From Kineosporia aurantiaca JCM 3230 (GTDB lineage: Bacteria > Actinomycetota > Actinomycetes > Actinomycetales > Kineosporiaceae), in assembly GCA_000719025.1 (NCBI GenBank), contig JODP01000001.1:744001-808000 (forward strand): DNA of 64,000 bases, given 5' to 3'. The notes under the pieces are model-generated. The model was not told the origin of the DNA and did no database searches. It worked only from the letters and a program-made list of their open reading frames with translations. The translations under genes were made by a program, and so were the position numbers. Of this stretch, positions 34,256 to 42,388 are shown one piece after another; within the stretch, counting starts at the first letter, position 1, and each line of letters begins with the position of its first letter.

Positions 34256-35266
34256 TCAGGCCCGGGGGGCGGCCACGCTCCCCCGCGGCATCGGCTCGGG
34301 CTGGAGCACCGTGCGCCGACGCCCACCCACCTTGTTGTCGATCGCATCGACCGCGTGGCTGACCACGGCCTCGACCAGGTCGTCGATCGGCCACCGGTAG
34401 CTCGACAGCGGTGGGGTAAGCAGGCGGCCGGCGGCCAGGTCGTCATAGCCCACTACGGAGACATCTTCCGGAACGGTGAGTTTCAGTTCTCGTGCGGCCA
34501 GGTACACGCCGAACGCGATCGAGTCGGCCAGGCAGAAGAAGGCCGTCGGCGGGGACGGCGCGGTCAGCAGTTCGCGGACCACCGCGGCCGCCCCGTCCAG
34601 GTCGTGCGGACAGGAGCGGACCGCCGCAGTGAGCCCCAGCTCGGGCGCCACCTGCTGCACCACCTGCTCGGCGGGCCGGTCGGGGGTGGCCCGGTCGGTG
34701 GGGGTGAGCACCGTGACCCGGCTGTGCCCGGCGGCCGCGAGCATCCGCAGGCCGTGGCTGACCCCGGTGACGTTGTCGAAGACCACCTCGGCGGCGGCCG
34801 GGGCCCCGGGCAGTCCGTCGCCCACCGACACCAGCACGGTGCGATCGGCGATCTCGGCCCAGTGCGGGGCGGTCGGGTCGACCGGGAGCACGATCACCGC
34901 GTCGGCCCGCTGATCGACCAGGCGCTTGGCCAGCATGACCTCACGCTCGGGATCGTTGCCGGCATCGACCGTGACCGGGTTGCGCCCGGCCCCGAGCAAC
35001 CCCCGGCCGAGCGCGGCGGCCACCTGCTGCTGCCACCCGTCGGCCAGTGATCCGCACAACACCCCGATGGTCTCGGTGCGCCCCGAGGCGAGGGCCCGGG
35101 CGATCGGGTCCGCCTCGTAGCCCAAGCGCTTGGCCGCCTCGCGCACGCGCGCCTGCGTTTCTTCAGTGACCTGCAGCCCCCGCAGGGCGTAGCTGACCGC
35201 CGCCGGAGACAGTCCGGTCTCCTCGGCGATATCTCTCAGCGTCGGTCGGTGACGCCCCTGATTCAT
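34256..35266 (-). CDS. LacI-family transcriptional regulator
   Basis: This 336-residue protein starts at ATG 35266. The N-terminal HTH and hinge are standard (TLRDIAEETGLSPAAVSYALRG...VREAAKRLGYEADPIARALASG), followed by a periplasmic-binding-protein-like effector domain with SVVGYDDLAAGRLLTPPLSS. LacI-type palindromes lie upstream and face the amidohydrolase gene, so it probably regulates itself and that operon in response to a small ligand. Confidence 0.93.
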   Translation of the reverse strand: MNQGRHRPTLRDIAEETGLSPAAVSYALRGLQVTEETQARVREAAKRLGYEADPIARALASGRTETIGVLCGSLADGWQQQVAAALGRGLLGAGRNPVTVDAGNDPEREVMLAKRLVDQRADAVIVLPVDPTAPHWAEIADRTVLVSVGDGLPGAPAAAEVVFDNVTGVSHGLRMLAAAGHSRVTVLTPTDRATPDRPAEQVVQQVAPELGLTAAVRSCPHDLDGAAAVVRELLTAPSPPTAFFCLADSIAFGVYLAARELKLTVPEDVSVVGYDDLAAGRLLTPPLSSYRWPIDDLVEAVVSHAVDAIDNKVGGRRRTVLQPEPMPRGSVAAPRA

Positions 35267-35317
35267 GCCGTAACCGTAACCGGGACCACCGACAGTCTTC
35301 CCTTGAAAAGATCTTGG

Positions 35318-35352
35318 TGAAGCGCTTCAATAGGAATAAGTGAAGCGCTTCA
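35318..35352. promoter_or_regulatory. paired LacI operators
   Basis: Two perfect TGAAGCGCTTCA palindromes at 35318-35329 and 35341-35352 have centres 23 bp apart, about two helical turns. They match the usual LacI-family operator form and lie 52-86 bases upstream of the regulator start. Confidence 0.8.
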
Positions 35353-35477
35353 CCGCAGGTGGGGAGCGTCTTGCCGGAGCTTGCGGCGATCGGGCCGCCA
35401 GCCCGATCCGTCGCGTGATGTTCAGATCGGCGAAACCGTTCGCGACTCGCGGACCAGGGGCCTTGCGCCCAGCCGGG

Positions 35478-35489
35478 TGAACCGCTTCA
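35478..35489. promoter_or_regulatory. third, degenerate LacI operator
   Basis: TGAACCGCTTCA differs by one base from the paired sites and lies about 70 bases upstream of the amidohydrolase start. This would allow looping over the shared intergenic region. Confidence 0.5.
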
Positions 35490-35561
35490 ATGAGTCTATC
35501 GAATTAGTAGAGAATGCAGGTCAGAGCCTGGGGGAGGCCATGATGCGGAAGGGTGGTCGGT

Positions 35562-36476
35562 GTGTCGTCGGGCTCGGTCGCGCCGTGCGACGTCCATCAG
35601 CACCTCTGGCCCTCCGCGCTGGTCGAGGCCCTGCGGGCGCGTACCGAGCCGCCCCTGCTCCAGGGCTGGACCCTGCACCTGCCCGGCGAACCGGCGTACA
35701 CGGTGGATCCGGCCGACCACGATCTGGCCGTCCGGCTCGAGCGGCAGGGCGATGTCCGGGCCCTGATCTCGCTGTCCACCCCCCTCGGCCTGGAAGACCT
35801 GCCCCCGGCCGAGTCCTCCCCGCTGCTCAAGGCCTGGCACACCGGAGCCGCCGAGTTCGGTGAGGGCTTCGGGGCCTGGGCCGCGGTGAACCGCATCGAG
35901 CCCGACCTCGCCGGTCTGGCCGATCTGTTGCACGGCGACTTCGTCGGGCTCCAGGTCTCGGCCACCTGGCTGGCCACGCCCCAGGCCCTCGACGCCCTGG
36001 CCCCCGTTCTGCGGGTGTGCGAGGACGCCGGGAAGCCGGTGCTCGTCCACCCCGGCCCGGTCCCACCCCGATCGGCCGGACCGGACGAGGACCTGCCCGG
36101 CTGGTGGCCGGCCGTGGTCGACTACACCGCCCAGCTGTCGGCGGCGTGGTGGTCCTGGCACGTCGCCGGGCGCGCGCTGCTCCCCCAGCTACGGATCGGT
36201 TTCGTCGCCGGCGCCGGTCTGGCTCCCCTGCAGCACGAACGACTTCAGGCCCGGGGCGGGCGCCTCGGCCGGATCGACCGCGGGGTCTTCGTCGAGACCT
36301 CGAGCTACGGCCCCCAGGCCGTGGACGCCCTGATCCGGGTGCTCGGGATCGACGCCGTGATCCGGGGCACCGACCACCCGTACGCCCAGGCCACTCCCCT
36401 TGGTTTCGGCAATGCCGCCGACCACGCCATCGATGTCAGTAATCCCCAGCGCTTCTTGACCGGAGGTTCGCGATGA
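35562..36476 (+). CDS. amidohydrolase_2-type metal-dependent hydrolase
   Basis: I choose GTG 35562 (304 residues), eight bases after GGAAGGG; GTG 35553 is the alternative. TIM-barrel amidohydrolase features are DVHQHLWP (HxH metal ligands), VLVHPGPVPP (His) and IRGTDHPYAQ (Asp). The family includes decarboxylases and hydrolases of lactones or ring compounds. The ATGA overlap with the cupin gene and the LacI operators show a regulated two-gene operon. The substrate is unknown. Confidence 0.75.
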   Translation: MSSGSVAPCDVHQHLWPSALVEALRARTEPPLLQGWTLHLPGEPAYTVDPADHDLAVRLERQGDVRALISLSTPLGLEDLPPAESSPLLKAWHTGAAEFGEGFGAWAAVNRIEPDLAGLADLLHGDFVGLQVSATWLATPQALDALAPVLRVCEDAGKPVLVHPGPVPPRSAGPDEDLPGWWPAVVDYTAQLSAAWWSWHVAGRALLPQLRIGFVAGAGLAPLQHERLQARGGRLGRIDRGVFVETSSYGPQAVDALIRVLGIDAVIRGTDHPYAQATPLGFGNAADHAIDVSNPQRFLTGGSR

Positions 36477-37069
36477 CCAGCGTCCAGGAGTCACCTTCCC
36501 GTAGCACCGACGTCAGCTCGGCCGAGATCCCGGCGTTCGACAACCTGCCCCCGCGCGCCCTGACCCGTCAGGAACTGCGCGAGCTGGTCACCACGATCGC
36601 CGACGACCCGGCCGCCTGGCAGCAGCACGTGGCGTACGACGACGAGCACCGGCACTACGTCTGCCTGCACCGCGACGCGAACGTGGACGTCTGGGTGCTG
36701 TGCTGGACGCCGAGCAACGACACCGGCTGGCACGATCACGACGTCTCCTCCGGAGCGGTCGCGGTGGCGCACGGCGAGGTGGTCGAGCACAACCTGGTGG
36801 TCGGCAGTGCCGCACTGGAGGTTCAGGTGCCGGCCGGGCAGTCGTTCAGCTTCGGCCCGGACCACATTCACCGGATGACCGGCGTGGCCGACGGTAGCGT
36901 CTCGATCCACGCCTACTCCCCGCCCCTTTGGCGGATGGGCCAGTACGCGATCAGCAGCACCGGGGTCCTGCGCCGGACCTCGGTCTCCTACGCGGACGAG
37001 CTGCGGCCGATCGACGAGCCCTTCCCGGAGGACCAGGAACGTCTGCGGGACGCTGCGCTTCAGTCCTGA
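36473..37069 (+). CDS. cysteine-dioxygenase-like cupin
   Basis: This 198-residue protein overlaps the amidohydrolase stop. The cupin iron ligands are visible as WHDHDVSSGAV (two His) and FGPDHIHRM (third His). The layout is that of type I cysteine dioxygenase/thiol dioxygenases, which oxidise thiols to sulfinates using Fe(II) and O2. The pairing with an amidohydrolase, opposite a modified lyase, hints at a sulfur-containing substrate, but that is speculative. Confidence 0.75.
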   Translation: MTSVQESPSRSTDVSSAEIPAFDNLPPRALTRQELRELVTTIADDPAAWQQHVAYDDEHRHYVCLHRDANVDVWVLCWTPSNDTGWHDHDVSSGAVAVAHGEVVEHNLVVGSAALEVQVPAGQSFSFGPDHIHRMTGVADGSVSIHAYSPPLWRMGQYAISSTGVLRRTSVSYADELRPIDEPFPEDQERLRDAALQS

Positions 37070-37070
37070 G

Positions 37071-37118
37071 AACAGAATTGAGGACGTTGGTGAGCTCACC
37101 AACGTCCTCAATTCTGTT
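37071..37118. terminator. bidirectional terminator, 48-bp perfect palindrome
   Basis: AACAGAATTGAGG... at 37071-37094 is the exact reverse complement of 37095-37118, loop-free, between convergent genes whose stops lie at 37069 and 37120. The T-run on each strand (AATTCTGTTTT) makes it a strong terminator in both directions. Confidence 0.9.
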
Positions 37119-37119
37119 T

Positions 37120-38697
37120 TCATCTACCCTTTTCGTACTCCTCAACCTGATCCGCCAGCGCCGGCAACAAGTCCTGCGCAGTGGCCAGATCACCGGTGAG
37201 ATCGCGGTCGGTGGGGTTGTCGCCCAGCGGGGTGCAGGTCTCCAGCAGACTCACCCACCCAGCCTTCGCATCCGCTCCGGCCCCCTGCATCCGCAGCGCC
37301 CGGACCGCCGCCACCAACTCGCAGGAAAGCGCCGTGGCGTAGGCGTCTCCGGCGGTGAGCAGCTGAACCGCTGAGCGCGAGGCGAAACTGGCGTGTTCCT
37401 CGGTGCCGCGCGACAGGCTGACCGACCCGAGCGAGGCCGGCGAGGCGACCGACCGAAGTTCCGCAAGAGCCGAGGCCGCAAGGTATTCCAGCATCATCAC
37501 ACCCGAGGCGCCCGGTGTCCCGTCTCCGAGGAACGGCGGCAGCCCGGTGGCGAACGGATCGACCAGCATGGCCAGTCGACCCTGCAACAGCGATGCCGAC
37601 TGGGCCGCCGCGATGGCCGCACTGTCGCAGCCGAGCGCCACCGCAGGGATGTGAAAACCGCCATGGTGCGCCACGACCGGCGCCGGATCGGGTCCCAGCA
37701 CCGCGGGACCGGCCAGGATCACCGGGTTCTCGGCCGCCGCGTTCAGGTGCGCCCCGACCACCCGGTCGAGCTGCTGAACGGCTTCCAGCAGCAGGCCGTT
37801 CACCTGCGGAAGACAGCGCATGCCGAACGGGTCCTGGATCCGCGCCGGTTCGCCCTCCGGGCCGTCCTGGCCGGGCTCGGTGACCAGGCCGGTGACCACC
37901 CGGCAGACCCGCCGCACGCCGATCCCGGGCGTCACCCGCGCGACCGCCGGGCCGAAGGCCTCCCAGTTGGCCCGCACCGCCATGCCGGTCAACGTGGCGA
38001 CGGCCATCGCGGCCCGGCCCAGGGTCTGCAGCCGGGCGGTGGCCAGCGCCGCATCGGCCAGGGTGGCGGCGTTCGAGCTGAGAAAGGGCAGCGCGTCGTG
38101 GATGCCGAGCGAGATCGGGCTCAGCGGGTGGGTCAGCGGGGCCTCGCCGAGCAGGCCGAGCGCGGTGGTGGCCATCGCGGTCAGGTCGCCGGTGCCGATC
38201 CCGGCGTGCTCCCGGATCGGCGGCAGGGCGTCCGCGTTGATCATCGCGACCAGGCCGTCGATGGCGTTGGTGGAGATCCCGCTGCCCCCGGCCGCGAGCT
38301 GGTTCAGCCGGACCACCAGGGTGGCCCGGATCCGGATCTCGTTGCGGATCTGCCCGGCGCTGGTGGCGTGGCTGCGCAGCAGGCCCAGGGTGTAGCGGGC
38401 GGTCTCCTCGGCGGGCAGCGCGACCTCGCGGTTGGCCCCGACCCCGGTGGTTCGGCCGTAGACCGGGCGCAGCCCGACCGCCGCGTTGGCGGCCTGATAG
38501 GAGGCCTGGGCCCGGCGACGGGCGGTCGGGGTGATCCGGACCTTGAGCGGAGCGTCCACCCGGGCGACCAGCTTGCGGGTGGTCAGGGTGCGGCCGTCGA
38601 TCGTCATCGCGGGGACGCCCACCCGGCGGGCTCGCGGAGGTGGGGCCGCGTCCGCCGCCGCCGCGGCCGCGGCCCGGTCGGCCGGCGTCTGATCCAT
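37120..38697 (-). CDS. histidine/aromatic ammonia-lyase homologue lacking the MIO triad
   Basis: I use ATG 38697 (525 residues); an internal ATG (MTIDGRTLTTRKLV) matches the usual family start better. Family landmarks are present: YGRTTGVGAN (Tyr ~80), RSHATSAG, RIQDPF...RCLPQVNG, AAENPVI, GGFHIPAVALGCDSAAIA and GTEEHASFAS. However, the Ala-Ser-Gly that forms the MIO cofactor is Gly-Thr-Gly (GIGTGDLTA, ~168-170). The conserved NGT motif becomes SSNA (~207), and the catalytic Tyr of QDPYSxRC is Phe (~291). It is divergent from an IclR gene and a betaine-type importer. It may be a cofactor-free lyase of ergothionase type or an inactive relative. Confidence 0.7.
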   Translation of the reverse strand: MDQTPADRAAAAAAADAAPPPRARRVGVPAMTIDGRTLTTRKLVARVDAPLKVRITPTARRRAQASYQAANAAVGLRPVYGRTTGVGANREVALPAEETARYTLGLLRSHATSAGQIRNEIRIRATLVVRLNQLAAGGSGISTNAIDGLVAMINADALPPIREHAGIGTGDLTAMATTALGLLGEAPLTHPLSPISLGIHDALPFLSSNAATLADAALATARLQTLGRAAMAVATLTGMAVRANWEAFGPAVARVTPGIGVRRVCRVVTGLVTEPGQDGPEGEPARIQDPFGMRCLPQVNGLLLEAVQQLDRVVGAHLNAAAENPVILAGPAVLGPDPAPVVAHHGGFHIPAVALGCDSAAIAAAQSASLLQGRLAMLVDPFATGLPPFLGDGTPGASGVMMLEYLAASALAELRSVASPASLGSVSLSRGTEEHASFASRSAVQLLTAGDAYATALSCELVAAVRALRMQGAGADAKAGWVSLLETCTPLGDNPTDRDLTGDLATAQDLLPALADQVEEYEKGR

Positions 38698-38816
38698 CGC
38701 CACGCTTCGCTCCCACATCACTGAATGAGGCCACGGCACTTCAAGAGGTAACGACCGCCCAGGACGAATCTGGATGCTGCCGCCTCTTCACGTCGATGTG
38801 ACCCTACTTTTCACGG

Positions 38817-38836
38817 AACGGCAATGTGTTTCCGTT
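38817..38836. promoter_or_regulatory. IclR-type operator candidate
   Basis: AACGGCAATGTGTTTCCGTT is a 20-bp near-palindrome (one mismatch between arms) in the AT-rich segment between the divergent lyase and IclR genes, 86 bases before the IclR start. Dyads of this kind are typical of IclR sites. Confidence 0.5.
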
Positions 38837-38921
38837 GTATGAAACTATCCCTCCGGACGACACACGCCTCGGCATTGTTGATAAAAAAGGTCCTCCATCG
38901 ACCGAGAGAGGGGCGCCGAAG

Positions 38922-39746
38922 ATGCCCGGCAAGCCCCCGGCCAGCTCTTCCACCCGCTCCGTGGAGCGGGCCCTGGCGCTGCTGGCGGCGGTCTGCACCG
39001 GTGGGACCGACACTTTGGTGGAGCTCGCCCGGCTGGTCGGGCTCCCGGTCAGCACCACCCTCCGGCTGCTGCGGACGATGGAGCGGGACCAGTTCGTCAC
39101 TCGTTCGGCGGGCGGCGGCTACCGGCCGGGCCCGCGGATGATGCAGCTGGGCGCGCGCGCCCTATCGCACGAGCACCTGATCCCCCTGAGCCGGCCGGCC
39201 CTGAACGAGCTGGTCGCCGCCACCGGGGAATCGGCCTACCTGAGCGTCGCCGGCCCCGGGCAGACCGCCCTGTACCTGGCGATGGCCCAGGGCACCCATT
39301 CGGTGCGGCACGCCGGCTGGGTCGGCCGGGCCTTTCCCCTGGCCGGCAGCGCGGCGGGTACGGTCCTTCTCGGACACACCCCGGAGAAGGGCTGGACCAG
39401 TATCGCCTCCGGCATCGAACCCGATGTCACCGCCGTCGCCGCCCCGGTCACCGGTCCGGGCGGCGTGGTCGCGGCGCTGAGCATCGTCGGCCCCACCTAC
39501 CGGCTGGACCGGACCGCCGTCGGCCGGTTCGGCCCGCTCCTGACCCGGCTGTCCGCCGGCCTCGGCCAGCACCTCGGCGGCGATCCCGAACCCGGCCACC
39601 CCGAACCTGGCCACTCCCAACCTGGCCACCCCGAACCCGGCCACCCCGCAAGTCACCCCGAAATGGGCCACCCCGCACGCCATCCAGAAGCAGACCGTGC
39701 CGAGACCGGCACTCCCCGTAGCACGATGCACCGAGAGCAGAGATGA
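38922..39746 (+). CDS. IclR-family regulator with His-rich repeat tail
   Basis: I choose ATG 38922 (274 residues) with GAGAGGGG upstream. The winged HTH (SSTRSVERALALLAAV...LVELARLVGLPVSTTLRLLRTM) and effector domain (AYLSVAGPGQTALYLAM, AFPLAGSAAGTVLL, SIVGPTYRL) are standard. After residue ~220 an unusual tail has four PEPGH-type pentapeptides and further GHP/HPE pairs, with many histidines. The stop is four bases before the importer ATPase ATG, so regulator and transporter are one operon. The histidine tail could bind metal. Confidence 0.88.
   Translation: MPGKPPASSSTRSVERALALLAAVCTGGTDTLVELARLVGLPVSTTLRLLRTMERDQFVTRSAGGGYRPGPRMMQLGARALSHEHLIPLSRPALNELVAATGESAYLSVAGPGQTALYLAMAQGTHSVRHAGWVGRAFPLAGSAAGTVLLGHTPEKGWTSIASGIEPDVTAVAAPVTGPGGVVAALSIVGPTYRLDRTAVGRFGPLLTRLSAGLGQHLGGDPEPGHPEPGHSQPGHPEPGHPASHPEMGHPARHPEADRAETGTPRSTMHREQR
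39585..39644 (+). repeat. 15-bp coding repeat, four units
   Basis: CCCGAACCCGGCCAC and close variants at 39585, 39600, 39615 and 39630 encode the PEPGH repeats of the IclR tail. Degraded units continue to about 39690. Confidence 0.8.
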
Positions 39747-39750
39747 GCGC

Positions 39751-40875
39751 ATGATCACCTTTGAATCCGTGGTGAAGAAATACCCGGACGGGACCGTGGC
39801 GGTGAACGGACTCGACCTGGTCGCCCCGTCCGGGAAGATCACCGTGTTCGTCGGCCCGTCCGGCTGCGGCAAGACCACCTCGCTGCGCATGATCAACCGG
39901 ATGATCCAGCCCACCTCGGGCACGATCTGGCTGGACGACCAGGACACCGGCAAGGTGGACGAGAGCACGCTGCGCCGCGGGATCGGTTACGTGATCCAGC
40001 ACGCCGGCCTGTTCCCGCACCGCACCATCGTCGACAACGTGGCGACCGTGCCGCTGCTGCTGGGCCGGGACAAGAAGAAGGCCCGCAGCCAGGCGATCGA
40101 GCTGATGGAGCGGGTAGGCCTGCCCGCCTCGTTCGCGAAGCGTTACCCCGCGCAACTTTCCGGTGGTCAGCAGCAGCGTGTCGGGGTGGCCCGGGCGCTG
40201 GCCGCCGACCCGCCGGTGATGCTGATGGACGAGCCGTTCAGCGCGGTCGACCCGGTGGTGCGGGCCGAGCTGCAGGACGAGTTCCTGCGCCTGCAGTCGG
40301 AACTCGGCAAGACGATCATCTTCGTCACCCACGACATCGACGAGGCGGTCAAGCTCGGCGACCAGGTGGCGGTGCTCAAGGTCGGCGGCACGCTGGCCCA
40401 GCTGGCCACCCCCGCCGAGCTGCTGACCAACCCGGTGGACGACTTCGTGGCCGGCTTCGTCGGACGCGACCGCGGTTACCGCGCGCTGGGTTTCGAGACC
40501 GGTGAACTCGCGCCGGCCGAGGAGCACACGGTCAAGCTGGGCGACGACGCGCAGACCGTGCAGCGGGTGGCCCGGGACGGCTGGGCACTCGCGGTCGACG
40601 ACGGGCGCCGCCCGCTCGGCTGGGTCCGGGCCGCCGCGGTCCCGGCCGGTCAGCCGGTCGGCCCGCACCTGCTGCACCGCGGCGGCACGCTGGCCGCGAT
40701 CTCCGGCTCGCTGCGGGCGGCCCTGGACGCGGCGCTGTCCTCGCCCTCCGGGCGGGGCGTGCTGATCGACGACAACGGCGCCCTGATCGGCACGGTGACC
40801 GCGGCCGAGGTGGTCGCCCGGATCGAGGCGCACCTGGCCTCGCGCCGCGACGAGAGCCCGGTGAGCGGCGGATGA
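39751..40875 (+). CDS. quaternary-amine ABC importer ATP-binding protein (OpuCA/ProV-like)
   Basis: This 374-residue protein starts at ATG 39751. Walker A is GPSGCGKTT, the Q-loop VIQHAGLFPHRTI, signature LSGGQQQRVGVARAL, and Walker B MLMDEPFSAVD. The VIQHAGLFPHRTI segment is diagnostic of the OpuCA branch. The C-terminal ~100 residues form a CBS pair that in this family senses ionic strength or nucleotides. It is first of four importer genes, overlapping the next by ATGA. The usual substrates are betaines; ergothioneine is taken up by a relative (EgtUV). Confidence 0.9.
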   Translation: MITFESVVKKYPDGTVAVNGLDLVAPSGKITVFVGPSGCGKTTSLRMINRMIQPTSGTIWLDDQDTGKVDESTLRRGIGYVIQHAGLFPHRTIVDNVATVPLLLGRDKKKARSQAIELMERVGLPASFAKRYPAQLSGGQQQRVGVARALAADPPVMLMDEPFSAVDPVVRAELQDEFLRLQSELGKTIIFVTHDIDEAVKLGDQVAVLKVGGTLAQLATPAELLTNPVDDFVAGFVGRDRGYRALGFETGELAPAEEHTVKLGDDAQTVQRVARDGWALAVDDGRRPLGWVRAAAVPAGQPVGPHLLHRGGTLAAISGSLRAALDAALSSPSGRGVLIDDNGALIGTVTAAEVVARIEAHLASRRDESPVSGG

Positions 40876-41519
40876 TCCAGTACCTGAAGGACAACCCGGA
40901 GAACGTCACCTCCTGGTTCTGGGCGCACGTCTGGCTGTCGGTGCTGCCGGTGGTGATCGGCCTGGTGATCGCCCTGCCGATCGGCTGGGTGGCCAGCCGC
41001 TACCGGTGGGCCTACCCACCGATCACCAACCTGGCCGGCCTGCTCTACACGATCCCCTCGCTGGCCCTGTTCATCATCATGCCCTCGATCCTCGGCACCC
41101 GGATCCTGTCGCCGGTCAACATGGTGGTGGCGCTGTCCGTCTACAGCGTGGCCCTGCTGGTCCGGGTGGTCGCGGACGGCCTGAACTCGGTCTCGCCGGA
41201 CGTCCGGGCCGCCGCCACCGCGATGGGCTTCACCGGTCTGGGCCGGTTCCTGCGGGTCGACCTGCCGATCGCCGTCCCGGTGATCACCGCGGGCCTGCGG
41301 GTGGCCACGGTGTCGAACGTCAGCCTGGTCTCGGTCGGCGCGCTGATCGGGATCCCGCAGCTGGGTTCGCTGTTCACCGAGGGCTTCTCCCGCTACATCA
41401 CTGGGATCGTCCTGCTCGGCATCCTGCTCTGCCTGGCGCTGGCCCTGGTCCTGGACGGGCTGATCGTGCTGGGTAGCCGGATCCTGACCCCCTGGCAGAA
41501 AGCGATGGCCAAGCGATGA
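40872..41519 (+). CDS. quaternary-amine ABC importer permease 1 (OpuCB-like)
   Basis: This 215-residue protein has about six membrane helices and the binding-protein-dependent permease pattern (LNSVSPDVRAAATAMGFTG...LPIAVPVITAGLRVATVSN). PSLALFIIMPSILG is typical of OpuCB/OpuCD. It overlaps both the ATPase stop and the second permease start by ATGA. Confidence 0.9.
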   Translation: MIQYLKDNPENVTSWFWAHVWLSVLPVVIGLVIALPIGWVASRYRWAYPPITNLAGLLYTIPSLALFIIMPSILGTRILSPVNMVVALSVYSVALLVRVVADGLNSVSPDVRAAATAMGFTGLGRFLRVDLPIAVPVITAGLRVATVSNVSLVSVGALIGIPQLGSLFTEGFSRYITGIVLLGILLCLALALVLDGLIVLGSRILTPWQKAMAKR

Positions 41520-42256
41520 TCGGCGGCGTCTTCGACTGGTTGTTCGACGGATCGCACTGGTCCGGCGACGACGGGATCCTGCACCGGCTGAGCGAGCACC
41601 TGCAGTACTCGGCCGAGGCCCTGATCTTCGTCCTGCTCATCGGCATCCCGCTGGGCCTGTTCATCGGGCACACCGGCAAGGGCGGCGTGGCCATCGCCGG
41701 GGTGGCCAACGCCCTGCGGGCCCTGCCCACCTTCGGTCTGCTGGTCTACGTGGTGATCGCCTTCTCCGGCGATCTGCCCGCCGACTACGCCTACCTCTGG
41801 CCGTCCCTGTTCGTCCTGGTCGTCCTCGGTATCCCCGCGGTGCTCTCGAACACCTACGCGGGCATCCAGAACGTCGACCCGGCGGCCCGGGACGCGGCCC
41901 GCGGGATGGGCATGACCGGGTGGCAGGTGCTCTGGCGGGTCGAGGTGCCGAACGCCCTGCCCCTGATCCTGTCCGGCGTGCGCAGCGCCATCCTGCAGAT
42001 CGTGGCGACCGCTACGATCGCCGCCTACGTCTCGCTCGGCGGTCTCGGCCGGTTCATGCTCGACGGTCTGGCCCAGCGGGACTACTCGCAGATGGCCGGT
42101 GGAGCGGTGCTGGTCGGAGTGCTGGCGGTGTTGCTGGACCTGGCGATGGCGCTGGTTCAGCGATACGTCGTGTCCCGGGGCATCACCGGGCGTTACGCCC
42201 TGCCCGCCGCGACGGACGCCGACGTGGTCGCTGCCGAGACCAAGGTCTCACTTTGA
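41516..42256 (+). CDS. quaternary-amine ABC importer permease 2 (OpuCD-like)
   Basis: This 246-residue protein has about six membrane helices, with the EAA-type loop VDPAARDAARGMGMTGWQVLWRVEVPNALPLILSG. RALPTFGLLVYVV matches the OpuC permease pattern. It starts in overlap with permease 1 and presumably pairs with it as a heterodimer. The binding-protein gene follows after 132 bases. Confidence 0.9.
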   Translation: MIGGVFDWLFDGSHWSGDDGILHRLSEHLQYSAEALIFVLLIGIPLGLFIGHTGKGGVAIAGVANALRALPTFGLLVYVVIAFSGDLPADYAYLWPSLFVLVVLGIPAVLSNTYAGIQNVDPAARDAARGMGMTGWQVLWRVEVPNALPLILSGVRSAILQIVATATIAAYVSLGGLGRFMLDGLAQRDYSQMAGGAVLVGVLAVLLDLAMALVQRYVVSRGITGRYALPAATDADVVAAETKVSL

Positions 42257-42388
42257 CCTGGTAATCGGCATCTGCGGCCCGACTGTTGCCGAGTTGATAC
42301 CCGTTCCCCCCGCAAGGCCCCCAAGACTGTCGGTGGCAAACGGCAAGCTGATCACCGCAGTCCCCATTATCTCAACAGGAGTGCACTG

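Noticed and set aside
37120..38697. Annotation as hutH
   Set aside because: Despite clear homology, the MIO triad, the NGT motif and the catalytic Tyr are all changed, and the gene is separated from the hut operon by an importer operon and two IclR genes.
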